A stretch of DNA of 64,000 nt from a virus: positions 166,048-230,047 of the IMG/VR virus record IMGVR_UViG_3300042516_005475; one strand, 5' to 3'. Below, piece after piece: positions 1 through 7,729 of this stretch. How positions within the stretch are numbered: the stretch's first letter is position 1; every line of letters starts with the position of its first letter. Both the position numbers and the translations under genes were made by a program. The notes under the pieces are model-generated. The model made no database searches. It saw only the letters and a program-made list of their open reading frames with translations, and had not been told where the DNA came from.

Positions 1-432
1 ATTGCTCTCTTAGCAAAAGACAATGCAATTTACAATTGGTATAAAACTACTGAGAATAGTATTTGTACGGGTAACTCTATATATAGAGAAATTTCTGACC
101 ATTTCTCTAATGAAAAGCTCATCATCGAGGAAAGAATTGGTGTTAAACTAAGCGATTTATTTAAGCACAATCAATTTGATCTAATTAAACTAGATACTCA
201 AGGCTCTGAGTTAGATATTATACAGGGTGGTATGGATATATGTAAAGCAGCCAAAGGCATTATTATTGAAACCTCTATCAACAAATACAATGATGGAGCT
301 CCTTTATACGTGCAAGTAGTAGTGTTTATGAATAGTATAGGTTTTGAGCAGCGAGAAGAAATCGACATTTTCCACTATGGAAATGTTTATCAAAAAGACA
401 TTCTTTTCATTAAGAAAGGCTTGAATTCGTAA
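1..432 (+). CDS. FkbM-family SAM methyltransferase, C-terminal part (5' end outside window)
   Basis: The reading frame is open from base 1, so the start lies upstream of the window; 143 codons are visible. FkbM-type enzymes methylate sugar hydroxyls. The motif LIKLDTQGSELDII is the FkbM signature around a metal/SAM-site Asp. The visible part aligns along its length with the complete FkbM gene at 15962-16579 (shared CTGNSIY, then the D-x-QGSELDII block, then SIGFE), so the two are paralogues. Family is clear; substrate is unknown. It is followed 23 nt later by thyX. Confidence 0.85.
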   Translation: MALLAKDNAIYNWYKTTENSICTGNSIYREISDHFSNEKLIIEERIGVKLSDLFKHNQFDLIKLDTQGSELDIIQGGMDICKAAKGIIIETSINKYNDGAPLYVQVVVFMNSIGFEQREEIDIFHYGNVYQKDILFIKKGLNS

Positions 433-455
433 AAAAATCAGTTAAAATAAGTGTA

Positions 456-1130
456 ATGAAAAACAAAGTCGAGTTGCTTGGATTTTACGGAAATGACCAG
501 GTGCATGCCTGTTCTGCCTGGACATCAACTAGTCGAAACTTATCAGATGAAAAAATTGAAAGAATTCCTAAATTGCTCAAGATGCTTGCTGACGCAGGTC
601 ACCATACTCCTTTTGAAAAGTCTACTCTACACTTTTTGGTGGATACTGATATTGCTAGTCACATTCATCTCCTTAAGCATCGTATCGGTGTATCTATTAA
701 TGGAGAGTCTGCTCGGTACAAGGAAATAAAGGAAGACAAGTATCTTATTCCAGAAGATTGGAAAGATATTGAATCTAATTTTGTAGATGGAGATAGTAAT
801 AAGTTAGGTGTTCAAAATGATAAATGGGCAAAAATTCTTGAACATTATACTGAACTTGGCAATACTCTTTATCATCAATGCGTTAAAGACCTTGAGCCAA
901 CTTTAGGGCGCAAGCGAGCTAAGGAATCTGCTCGATTCTTCAAAACTTACAACTCTCAGATTCAGGCTGATATTTCCTTTAATTGGCGAAGCTTTTATCA
1001 CTTCCTTCAGCTTCGCAACAAGCCTGATGCACAGCTAGAGATTCGAGAAATTGCTGCAGAGATGTTGAATCAAGTTAAGAACATTGACGGCAATCCGTTC
1101 GAACATACCATTGCTGCATTTGAACTGTAA
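456..1130 (+). CDS. thyX: FAD-dependent thymidylate synthase ThyX
   Basis: Converts dUMP to dTMP with methylenetetrahydrofolate, using FAD/NADPH instead of the ThyA mechanism. The 224-aa length is typical. The ThyX signature (RHRxxSxNxxSxRY) is seen as K74-H75-R76...S80-N82...S85-R87-Y88, with Lys replacing the first Arg. The C-terminal block FLQLR...AQLEIREIA is the usual FAD/dUMP-binding end. The start is ATG with no obvious Shine-Dalgarno. The next gene starts 1 nt after the stop (TAATATG), suggesting one transcript. It fits the dCMP deaminase near 55.8 kb as part of phage nucleotide supply. Confidence 0.95.
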   Translation: MKNKVELLGFYGNDQVHACSAWTSTSRNLSDEKIERIPKLLKMLADAGHHTPFEKSTLHFLVDTDIASHIHLLKHRIGVSINGESARYKEIKEDKYLIPEDWKDIESNFVDGDSNKLGVQNDKWAKILEHYTELGNTLYHQCVKDLEPTLGRKRAKESARFFKTYNSQIQADISFNWRSFYHFLQLRNKPDAQLEIREIAAEMLNQVKNIDGNPFEHTIAAFEL

Positions 1131-1131
1131 T

Positions 1132-1665
1132 ATGAATAAACCAGAAGAAATTATTGTTGAATTGCCTGAATTTTACCGAACTACTAAGCTCGGTGATAAA
1201 CTGCTTGATATTATTCCATACGGGTGGCGTATGTATTACAAGTATCAAGACTTGCAGCATTGGATTATTAAGACTTATCAAAAGCTTCGCTATGGAGTTT
1301 CTGAAAGTGAGTGTTGGAATCTTAGCACAACAATCACCAGCTTTGTATTGCCTCGTCTCAAGCATTTTAAGAAGATGCAGAGATATGCTTATCCTCCTGA
1401 TATAACTCCAGAGCAATGGGAAGAGATCATTGATGAGTTGATCTGGACATTTGAGTTCATGAATAACGAAGGAGAGGTTCTCAATCCTTTCCCAGATGTA
1501 TGGAAGAATGAAGAAGAAGAGCTATGGGAATACTGCCAGAGGAAGAAAACTCCTGAAGAGAAAGAGGCTATTAATAAATGGTATGCTAAGCAACTTGAAC
1601 TTAATGAGCGTAAGAGAAGGGGTCTCGAGTTATTTGCTAAGTACTATGATGCTCTTTGGGACTAA
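1132..1665 (+). CDS. Conserved phage protein of unknown function
   Basis: 177 aa. I chose the ATG at 1132 directly after the thyX stop; an upstream in-frame start at 1084 would overlap thyX by 47 nt. Rich in Trp and Tyr, with a central VLPRLKHFKK block and an acidic helical C-terminal half (EEEELWEYCQRKKTPEEKEA). Similar small proteins with an LPRLK-HFK core occur in other large T4-like phages, from memory. No catalytic motif is visible. Confidence 0.8.
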   Translation: MNKPEEIIVELPEFYRTTKLGDKLLDIIPYGWRMYYKYQDLQHWIIKTYQKLRYGVSESECWNLSTTITSFVLPRLKHFKKMQRYAYPPDITPEQWEEIIDELIWTFEFMNNEGEVLNPFPDVWKNEEEELWEYCQRKKTPEEKEAINKWYAKQLELNERKRRGLELFAKYYDALWD

Positions 1666-1673
1666 ATAACTTT

Positions 1674-1883
1674 ATGAATCAAAACATTATTAGAGAGAAC
1701 AATGATTTCTCAGTAGATTATAAGGATACCTGTGTAGCCTGTAATGGTCCTTCAGAGGAGAACAAGAGTACCAATGTTACTTTACGCAAATTTTATGTAG
1801 AAGGTTCTGGGCAATTGTGTAGGAAGTGTTATTTTAATGTTTTTCCAGAGAAACCCTATTCAAATTATTCGAATCTTGGATAA
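1674..1883 (+). CDS. Small zinc-ribbon protein
   Basis: 69 aa from the ATG at 1674; a TTG six codons upstream overlaps the previous gene and is less likely. Two CxxC knuckles (CVAC and CRKC) about 30 residues apart should bind one zinc ion. The second knuckle in its GQLC..C setting closely resembles the C-terminal tail of the kinase encoded at 61778-62464 and the protein at 14392-14604, so this phage reuses a small zinc module. Confidence 0.75.
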   Translation: MNQNIIRENNDFSVDYKDTCVACNGPSEENKSTNVTLRKFYVEGSGQLCRKCYFNVFPEKPYSNYSNLG

Positions 1884-1886
1884 ATA
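1880..1886 (+). promoter_or_regulatory. Late-type promoter element ATAAATA before the 698-aa gene
   Basis: ATAAATA overlaps the stop codon of the preceding gene and ends 5 nt before the GTG start at 1892. T4 late promoters have TATAAATA as their only conserved element. The same word precedes nearly all virion-type genes in this window. Confidence 0.6.
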
Positions 1887-1891
1887 CCTAT

Positions 1892-3988
1892 GTGAAGTTT
1901 CAAGATTATCTCATTGAGTCCTGGAAAGATTATAAAGTAAGTAACAGCCCCAAAGTACTTTTGTACGACTTTTACTTGCTTAGTTATCTTTCCTCTCTTA
2001 TTTTAGATCCAGGTACCAGAAAAGATGTTGGTTTAACAGGTGTTGGTTATTCTGGTAAATTCTTTGGAAGAGAAGGTAAAGAGCTCGATGAAGATATTCA
2101 AAACGCACAGAGAAAGCTATTACCATTCTTAGGTAACAAGCTATCTCAGGCTTTATTTTTAGCCGTTTGCGCAGAGCTACGCCATGTATTAGATAGAAAT
2201 CAACAATGGAGTGAGTTTAAGCATACAAAGAACAAAACATTTAGAAACTATATAAGAAACTTAGAGTTCATGAATAATAAAGAACTCAAAGATTTCCAAT
2301 CTAAAAGAAACATAGAAAATCCAAGATTACAGGTTCAAAGCCAAGGTTATAAAACATCTTACCAGGCTGCAAAGAAGTCTATCAAAGAAACAGGTGGCAA
2401 TGTAATTGACTTTGCCAGAATGGCTGCAGACGCCTTTGAAGATTTAAACTGGTCAGCATCATACGGAGGAGATAAGTGGGCTGAAATTGCTAAAGGTTAT
2501 GTAGATTTGCGCCTGGCTCTCAACAATTATAATCCTGAGGCTCCCAGCCCTTCTTCTGAGTCAGCAGAAAGGTTAATTGCTGCTATTGATCATGCATTTG
2601 ATTTAGAGCACAATACTGGTACAGTATTAAACAAAGTAAAGTACTTTGATGTTAAGGGATATGATTGGATTAAGACTGCCTTGGATGATAAGAGAGATGC
2701 TAACATGTATGACATAGCCAAGAAGGCTAGTAGCGACATGAGAAAGCTAGGTCAAGAAGTGTTAAAGGTGGCTGGTATGCAGGATAAGCAGATGAAAAAA
2801 GTACCTGCAGAGGCTGGTATTCCAACAAAGAAAATAAAGCTGGCTGGGTTTACCTCGAAGAAATATGAAGGTGAACATATTAAAGATCTCAGCAGTCTTC
2901 CTATAGGTAGTCTCATAACAGATGATTATAGCGAGTATGTAGCTAAAGTTTTAAATATAAAAAATGCAGAGAAAAAGGTTACGGTTAAATTTATAGCTAT
3001 AAAAAATAAAAATGATGAAAAATGGTTAGGAAAAACTCATAGATATAGTTTTAACTATATTAAAGAAAAATTACACATAGTTAAAAAACAAGATGAGGCT
3101 AATCTCTTAAAAGATTACTTTGTAGATCCTAGTTATAAACCGGAAGTTACTAGCACTTCATCTGCCATAAAAATTGGTGACACAGTAAAAGTTAAGAATA
3201 ATAACATGGAGGGTACTGTAGAATTAATTAATAATGAGGGAGATAATGAAGCACCCTTAGTTCAAATTAAAGTAATTAAAGCTATTCACCCTGAGCTTGT
3301 AGGTATTAAAACCTGGTACCCAGCAGACCATCTTGAGAAGATATCTCCATCAAAGGTAGTTAAGCTACAAGGTTTTGGTAGTAAAAAGCCAGCAAAAAAT
3401 GAGGCATTATTATTTTCAACAGAAATTGAAAGCCCATATATGTTAACTATAGGTTCAATTCTAATTAATATCCATAGTTCTGATCTATATATTGTTCAAA
3501 TGGTTAATGGGCCTGGAAATTATATAAAGATAAAATTAGTTGCATCGAACGACGCTTTGGAGTTTCCTAATTATACTGAACCTGAATTATACAATGGTGC
3601 TACAATTGCGAGAGATTTTAGATTAATAAAAAACAAAGATAAGGAAAGAGCCTTTGCTTCATATGAGTTTATAAAATTATCTTCTGCGAGTAGAGAAGCA
3701 TCTAAGGCTGCCAAGGCAGATGAGCCAGCCCCTAGAGAAAGAGATGAAAATTTAAAAGTTGGTTTTTACTTTGTAATTAATAATGAAACAAACATTGTTC
3801 AAATAACAGCTCTTCCAAGAGGTTATGTTGAATATAAAATAGTAGCAGCTACTAAAAAATATAAAGAGTTGGAAGGTGTTTCTAGCGGTATGCCTAAAGA
3901 TATGTTCATAGATTCAATTGACTTTGCTATTAATCCTAAATCAACTGAATTTAATTACTATATTAGACAATTCAAAAATAAACGTTGA
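1892..3988 (+). CDS. Predicted internal head protein with capsid-targeting N terminus (paralogue of 8770-12267)
   Basis: 698 aa, GTG start; an ATG two bases upstream is followed at once by TGA. The N terminus MKFQDYLIE/S matches the T4 capsid-targeting peptide followed by an (L/I)xE cleavage site. Residues 1-300 align with the gene at 8770 (shared LLYDFY, SYQAA..K.IK.T, W(S/A)ASYGG..WA.I, DHA(F/Y)DLEHNTG, LNKVK.F). The DLEHNTG domain recurs in large DNA viruses, from memory. The C-terminal half has repeated small beta modules, some KOW-like (IGDTVKVKNNNMEG). I predict a packaged virion protein; its molecular activity is unknown. Confidence 0.75.
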   Translation: MKFQDYLIESWKDYKVSNSPKVLLYDFYLLSYLSSLILDPGTRKDVGLTGVGYSGKFFGREGKELDEDIQNAQRKLLPFLGNKLSQALFLAVCAELRHVLDRNQQWSEFKHTKNKTFRNYIRNLEFMNNKELKDFQSKRNIENPRLQVQSQGYKTSYQAAKKSIKETGGNVIDFARMAADAFEDLNWSASYGGDKWAEIAKGYVDLRLALNNYNPEAPSPSSESAERLIAAIDHAFDLEHNTGTVLNKVKYFDVKGYDWIKTALDDKRDANMYDIAKKASSDMRKLGQEVLKVAGMQDKQMKKVPAEAGIPTKKIKLAGFTSKKYEGEHIKDLSSLPIGSLITDDYSEYVAKVLNIKNAEKKVTVKFIAIKNKNDEKWLGKTHRYSFNYIKEKLHIVKKQDEANLLKDYFVDPSYKPEVTSTSSAIKIGDTVKVKNNNMEGTVELINNEGDNEAPLVQIKVIKAIHPELVGIKTWYPADHLEKISPSKVVKLQGFGSKKPAKNEALLFSTEIESPYMLTIGSILINIHSSDLYIVQMVNGPGNYIKIKLVASNDALEFPNYTEPELYNGATIARDFRLIKNKDKERAFASYEFIKLSSASREASKAAKADEPAPRERDENLKVGFYFVINNETNIVQITALPRGYVEYKIVAATKKYKELEGVSSGMPKDMFIDSIDFAINPKSTEFNYYIRQFKNKR

Positions 3989-4012
3989 TTCTGCATAGAA
4001 CCCCGTTATAAT
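3985..4012 (+). promoter_or_regulatory. Sigma70-like promoter, TTGATT-16-TATAAT
   Basis: TTGATT overlaps the last bases of the upstream gene; TATAAT ends 6 nt before the ATG of the cREC gene, leaving essentially no leader. It belongs to a second promoter subtype in this window (TTGATT, 16-nt spacer, perfect TATAAT). Confidence 0.75.
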
Positions 4013-4018
4013 ACAGAA

Positions 4019-4411
4019 ATGAGCTATTATCTCTTTTTGGACGATGAACGCTTCCCTCAAGATGTCACTTGGGTGAAGCTCCCACCCCACAACTGGACCA
4101 TTGTTCGCAACTATGCTGACTTTGTGCGAACCATTGAGAACAAAGGTTTGCCTGTGGAAATTGCCTTTGATCATGACTTGGGACACGAGCATTATCAGGC
4201 CTATCATGCCGCTGCTAAGCCTGGACATGGAGTCATTGATTACAGCAGCTTCAAGGAGAAGACTGGTCTCGACTGCGCCAAGTGGCTCATTGAACATTGT
4301 AACGAGAAGAATTTGCCGTTCCCCAAGTATTATGTTCACTCCATGAACCCCATTGGCAAGCAGAATATCATCAACGCTGTCAATTCCTTCAAAAGATATT
4401 TGCAAAAGTAG
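4019..4411 (+). CDS. cREC: cyclic-phosphate-processing receiver-domain protein
   Basis: 130 aa. N-terminal LFLDDER, then RN at about residue 31, FDHDLG near residue 55, a TGLDCAKWL helix and a closing HSMNPIGKQNI block. These match the cREC family, receiver-like domains that comparative genomics links to handling of 2',3'-cyclic or terminal phosphates on RNA ends. It lies just upstream of a phage tRNA-Lys and 3.3 kb from an RNA ligase, so a role in repairing cleaved tRNA is a reasonable inference. It has its own promoter. Reaction and substrate have not been shown here. Confidence 0.8.
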   Translation: MSYYLFLDDERFPQDVTWVKLPPHNWTIVRNYADFVRTIENKGLPVEIAFDHDLGHEHYQAYHAAAKPGHGVIDYSSFKEKTGLDCAKWLIEHCNEKNLPFPKYYVHSMNPIGKQNIINAVNSFKRYLQK

Positions 4412-4440
4412 TGGCGTTCCTTCAAAAAAGCAGCCATAAT
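4411..4440 (+). promoter_or_regulatory. Promoter of the tRNA/ncRNA locus (TTCCT-element type)
   Basis: GTGGCG, then TTCCTTC, then CATAAT (4435-4440), followed by GATTGTAGAAAAT. This is the same architecture and downstream sequence as the protein-gene promoters at 26128, 27200 and 27485. It would read through a leader of about 110 nt into tRNA-Lys. Confidence 0.6.
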
Positions 4441-4554
4441 GATTGTAGAAAATTTAGAACGGTAGTAACGTTCAACAGGTGCTGACAATACGTAGAAAAA
4501 GATAGTGTTGGCTAAGTGCGAGTTGTAGTGCCTCCAGCCTGTGTTCTTTTCAAT

Positions 4555-4873
4555 GCGATCGTAGCTCAACGGTAGAGCATCGGCCTTTAATAGGAGCGCT
4601 TATAGAGTGATCTATAAGATGAACCGAGCCATATGCGGGGACCTCCTTAGAGCCTTGAGTACCGTAAGGTAAAAATCTCAAGGATTGGACAATCCGCAGG
4701 AAACCAGTAGATTAGTACGCTGTTGGTCATAAATTGGGATCCTCAGAGACTTTACGCTTGGCATCTCTAAAAGAGATGATGATAAAGTCCAGACTACAAC
4801 GGAAACGGCTAGTGAAAACTAGAGTAGTAAGTTAAGCCGGGTGTTGTGGATTCGAATTCCACCGGTCGCACCA
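4555..4873 (+). tRNA. tRNA-Lys(UUU), interrupted by a group I intron
   Basis: The 5' exon has acceptor 4555-4561, D arm 4564-4578 (GCTC/GAGC) and anticodon 5' strand TCGGC 4580-4584. The 3' exon has anticodon 3' strand GCCGG 4836-4840, variable loop GTGTT, T arm GTGGA/TCCAC with loop TTCGAAT (4851-4857), acceptor 4863-4869, discriminator A and an encoded CCA (4871-4873). Joining the exons gives the classic Lys loop CTTTTAA with anticodon TTT. The split falls after U34 and exon 2 follows a G, as group I splicing needs. The exact splice point is inferred from the loop. Confidence 0.85.
4588..4831 (+). ncRNA. Group I self-splicing intron in the tRNA-Lys anticodon loop
   Basis: About 244 nt, no ORF. 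The core is readable. P5-type helix CCTTGAG 4653-4659 with CTCAAGG 4677-4683, enclosing ACC-GTAA-GGT. R element CAGAGACTTTA 4744-4754, pairing with the S element TAAAGTC 4783-4789 as a 7-bp P7. P8 hairpin CATCTCT 4762-4768 with AGAGATG 4772-4778. P9 hairpin CTAGT-GAAA-ACTAG 4809-4822. It ends in the expected G (4831). The site resembles the anticodon-loop introns of bacterial tRNA-Leu. P1 pairing was not convincingly resolved by eye. Confidence 0.88.
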
Positions 4874-5689
4874 TATTTGCCAACAGGGCTCAGCTTGATG
4901 CTTTGGACAGATAACAAAGTCTGATAGAGAGGCTAGTGCAGAAAATCCTGTATAAACTGCACATTAATTTTTCGGCAAGAGTCCTGATCAGACATGGTAA
5001 AGTGCCTGCAGAGGGCACGAGGCAGGTTCAAGTCCTCCATCTTGCCGTTCAATTTAGTTCTTTTACATTTGAGTTGGAGCTGTATCCGCAAGGACAGCAT
5101 GGTGTTAGTGAAAGCATTGGAAATGCAGTCTTTCACCGGACTACGACGGTTCCATCCAACTCTTTAAATTTATCTGTAGCTCAGCGGTAAGAGCAGAGTT
5201 CCTAACTATGGGTAAAGCCCTTAAAAATCTTATGTTAGGTCGTAAAATTGCCTTGTACTGATATTTTACAAGTTGTAAAAGTAGCCGTTGGTTCGATTCC
5301 AACCAGATGAACAATTACGCCCGGAGAATACCCGATAAATAGGACACTTAATTTGGTTCCCCATCAGAGGATTAAAACGCCAATTAAAAGACCGGCGACA
5401 ATTTTATGCCAGGAGAGCGCGAGTAATACGCCTTCAGCTAGATGTAGTAATTAGCGTCTAGCAACGAGAAGAACAAAGGAAACCGAAGTAATTACCGGCT
5501 AACCTTTTATAGGTGGATAAAGAACCACCCCTGACACCAATTTAACAAGACAGATAGACGTGTAAGTAAGCTTTGGAAGCCACCCATAAGTGGGTGACTG
5601 GGTTCGATTCCCAGGAGCTTATTAGGGAACAAACTGCCATCTCGACGAGAGAGCGTAGGTGAAATCCTGAAACTTGTTTCAAATTTTAT
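4874..5689 (+). ncRNA. Large structured non-coding RNA with tRNA-like modules (GOLLD/ROOL-class candidate)
   Basis: About 816 nt between tRNA-Lys and the promoter of the next gene has no credible ORF but dense helix potential. 8-bp helix 4973-4980/5040-5047 closes a 4-arm tRNA-like unit. 8-bp helix 5071-5078/5155-5162 closes a three-way junction with a GCAA-capped hairpin (5079-5098) and a 7-bp helix 5108-5114/5130-5136. A tRNA-like unit spans 5170-5311, and another 5567-5621. T-loops (TTCAAGT, TTCGATT twice) recur. Size, T-loops and position beside a phage tRNA recall GOLLD and ROOL RNAs, which form large multimers. I did not match either consensus; a run of degenerate tRNAs is the main alternative. 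Confidence 0.55.
5170..5311 (+). ncRNA. tRNA-like element with oversized anticodon/variable region
   Basis: Acceptor TTATCTG 5170-5176 pairs with 5304-5310. The D arm GCTC-AGCGGTAA-GAGC (5179-5194) and T arm GTTGG-TTCGATT-CCAAC (5287-5303) are canonical. Between them lie about 92 nt instead of the normal 27. These fold into helix CCTAAC 5201-5206/GTTAGG 5234-5239 and a second helix GTAAAAT/ATTTTAC. No 5-bp/7-nt anticodon arm with U33 can be drawn, and CCA is absent. It could be a tRNA embedded in the large RNA, or an intron-bearing or decayed tRNA. Confidence 0.5.
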
Positions 5690-5718
5690 TTGCAGTTCCT
5701 GTTACTTTCAGTTAAACT
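5690..5718 (+). promoter_or_regulatory. Promoter TTGCAG-17-TAAACT with TTCCTG element
   Basis: TTGCAG 5690-5695, then TTCCTG, then TAAACT 5713-5718 at 17-nt spacing, 21 nt before the ATG at 5740. It marks the right boundary of the RNA locus. Confidence 0.65.
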
Positions 5719-5739
5719 AAACGTAGTAAAAATAAAAAA

Positions 5740-6042
5740 ATGAACAAAGAAATCGTTAACATCGTTCGGGACCGCAAGGGTAATCCTCGTGGTTATGTTG
5801 TCGCTACTAAGCTCGAGAATGGTAAGGTTGGCCTTGGCTGGTCTTATGTTAATGTTAAGGCTGGAGATCGCTTCGACAAGTATCTCGGCCAAAAGATCGC
5901 CATGAATCGAGCCTTTACTGGTACTGATAAGTTTGTGCCTCGTGACGTGATGAAGGTGATTGATCGGGTGTCTTCTCGCGCTGTGAAGTACTTCAAGGCT
6001 CCTATTGATGCCTACCCTCAGCAAGTTGTTACTGTTGCGTAA
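5740..6042 (+). CDS. Small conserved protein, function unknown
   Basis: 100 aa, basic, with N-terminal strands MNKEIVNIVRDRKGNPRGYVVA that suggest a compact beta-rich fold, then a helical middle (FDKYLGQKIAMNRA) and basic C-terminal half. It follows its own promoter and has codon use like the early genes (CTC, CGT, AAG rich). No catalytic motif seen; I do not recognise the family. Confidence 0.75.
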   Translation: MNKEIVNIVRDRKGNPRGYVVATKLENGKVGLGWSYVNVKAGDRFDKYLGQKIAMNRAFTGTDKFVPRDVMKVIDRVSSRAVKYFKAPIDAYPQQVVTVA

Positions 6043-6057
6043 ACAATTGCTAATGTT

Positions 6058-6264
6058 ATGATTAAAATCCTTGTTGATCTCGATACTGAAGGTGACAGCT
6101 TCAGAGGTAATATGTCTGGAGAAGTCACCAAGATCTCTAGGGATATTGGTGAAATGATCTTGGAAGTAATTAGCAAAGATGCTACTTGTGTATCGCGAGA
6201 TATCATCGATGCTGGAGATAATAAAATTGGTGTAGTAACTATTACTAATCCTTGGAGGGAATAA
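6058..6264 (+). CDS. Small protein, function unknown
   Basis: 68 aa, acidic, starting 15 nt after the previous stop, probably co-transcribed. Predicted alternating strands and one helix (DIGEMILEVISKDA). No family recognised. It is the last gene before the virion gene at 6287. Confidence 0.65.
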   Translation: MIKILVDLDTEGDSFRGNMSGEVTKISRDIGEMILEVISKDATCVSRDIIDAGDNKIGVVTITNPWRE

Positions 6265-6274
6265 CTAAAAGGGC

Positions 6275-6282
6275 ATAAATAT
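6275..6282 (+). promoter_or_regulatory. Late-type promoter element ATAAATAT
   Basis: Ends 4 nt before the ATG at 6287. If transcription starts about 6 nt past the element, as in T4 late promoters, the mRNA would begin at or next to the start codon. Confidence 0.6.
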
Positions 6283-6286
6283 CTTT

Positions 6287-7684
6287 ATGCCTGTTAACAG
6301 TAATGTAACAACTCCTAATTACCAAACTTTAGAGTATCAAAAGTTTGTCCAAATATATAATGATACTAGATTCCCTCCAATAACAAGTGTAAGATCTGAC
6401 TATTATAGCGGTACACAGATTGAGATATATGATAAGTATGCTGTATTAACTTTTGATATTGGGCAAAATGCAGCTCTAGGACCAGCTAATACGTTGCCGT
6501 TTGGAGATAATGCTGCTAGTGATGCCTTTGGTAGACTGAGAGTTTCTCTCCCATCTACCTTATTTAACTCTAAACAAAATAATGATAGTAATTCTTTACT
6601 CTATAGCACAGCAACTGTAAATACAGGTAGTTGGTATTTTGATAACAATAATGCCTGTACAGTCTTATCTGTTTCAGCAACAGGAGATGTTGCTATAAAG
6701 CAGTCAAAAAAGTATATGAATTATCAGCCTGGCAAATCCCAGCTGATATTCGAAACCTTTGTAATGCCTAACACAGCAGGCATAGTTAACAGAGTTGGTT
6801 TATTTGATAGCTCAACAACTTCTCCATATAGCAATAATATTGAGGGTTATTATTTTCAATGTAATAATGGAGTAAATTCTTTCCATATTGCTAATGTTGG
6901 TGACGAGCCAAGCCAAAGCGCTTTACAATCTGAATGGAACATAGACAAGCTTAACGGTACAGGTTTATCTGGTATAACATTAGATGTTACAAAAACCCAG
7001 ATTTTAGTAATAGATTACGAGTGGTTAGGGGTAGGGAGAGTTAGAATGGGGTTCTGTATTAATGGTATTATATTTTATTGTCATCAATTCGTTCATGCAA
7101 ATGAAGTCTCTCTTCCTTATCTCCAAGATCCAAACAAACCTATTAGATATGAAATTAGAAGCACAGGTGGAATAGGTTCATTAAAACAAATATGCGCTAG
7201 TGTTATGAGTGAAGGTGGAAGTGTTGATAACGCTATCCCGTTATCTATTGATACTGGGTTTGACAGTATTGGTAATATTTCAAGCAATACATTATGGCCA
7301 GCTATAACTGTTAGACTAAAAGATTCTTTTAAGAGTGTAGATATACAATTAAAAGACTTTGCTGCAATGGCTTTCTCAACTACTAATACTCTTGTAAGAG
7401 TAGTATCAAATGGTGTTATTTCTAATTCAGCAGCCTTTGTTGATATGAGCTCTGGGGCCTTGGAATATAGTATAGGCACTACTTCTACTACTCTTACTGG
7501 AGGTGTTATATTATTCAGCTCTTTTTTTAATAAGGCCAGCAATACTATTAGTCAATTAGGAGAGTCTTTATATAGTTTAGGTAGCAACATAAACGGCACC
7601 AAAGATACATTATCATTAGTATTAGTTCCATGTGGAGGAAATGAAAAGTATTTTGCTGCAATGAACTTCAAACAGTACCTATAA
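6287..7684 (+). CDS. Virion structural protein (tail fibre/whisker or receptor-binding type)
   Basis: 465 aa with a late-type promoter. The block DNAASDAFGRLRVSLP at about residues 84-99, followed by TLFNSKQ, is a common signature in structural proteins of T4-like marine phages. The rest looks like a beta-sandwich (lectin/laminin-like), with many Gly, Ser, Asn and Tyr and few charges: YYFQCNNGVNSFHI, YEWLGVGRVRMGFCINGI. I infer a surface-exposed virion protein, perhaps glycan-binding. Exact location in the particle is unknown. Confidence 0.7.
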   Translation: MPVNSNVTTPNYQTLEYQKFVQIYNDTRFPPITSVRSDYYSGTQIEIYDKYAVLTFDIGQNAALGPANTLPFGDNAASDAFGRLRVSLPSTLFNSKQNNDSNSLLYSTATVNTGSWYFDNNNACTVLSVSATGDVAIKQSKKYMNYQPGKSQLIFETFVMPNTAGIVNRVGLFDSSTTSPYSNNIEGYYFQCNNGVNSFHIANVGDEPSQSALQSEWNIDKLNGTGLSGITLDVTKTQILVIDYEWLGVGRVRMGFCINGIIFYCHQFVHANEVSLPYLQDPNKPIRYEIRSTGGIGSLKQICASVMSEGGSVDNAIPLSIDTGFDSIGNISSNTLWPAITVRLKDSFKSVDIQLKDFAAMAFSTTNTLVRVVSNGVISNSAAFVDMSSGALEYSIGTTSTTLTGGVILFSSFFNKASNTISQLGESLYSLGSNINGTKDTLSLVLVPCGGNEKYFAAMNFKQYL

Positions 7685-7689
7685 TTTAG

Positions 7690-7718
7690 TTGCCTTTCCT
7701 GTTCAGGTAAATTATACT
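7690..7718 (+). promoter_or_regulatory. Promoter TTGCCT-17-TATACT with TTCCTG element
   Basis: TTGCCT 7690-7695, TTCCTG next to it, TATACT 7713-7718, 11 nt before the RNA ligase ATG. Confidence 0.75.
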
Positions 7719-7729
7719 GTAGGAAGAAT

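Noticed and set aside
4974-5047. A normal tRNA (acceptor GGCAAGA/TCTTGCC with T-loop TTCAAGT)
   Set aside because: Acceptor, a 5-bp/7-nt arm and a T-loop can be drawn, but position 33 is G rather than U, no proper D arm forms, the T stem has a C-C mismat and CCA is missing. I treat it as part of the large RNA.
4936-5190. 84-codon plus frame and 67-codon minus frame in the RNA locus
   Set aside because: They cross perfect RNA helices and a canonical D arm, have no promoter or coding-type codon use, and would require ignoring the RNA structure.
5567-5621. A 55-nt D-armless tRNA
   Set aside because: Acceptor and T arm pair well, but the middle arm has a 6-nt loop without a valid anticodon; better seen as a T-loop module in the large RNA.
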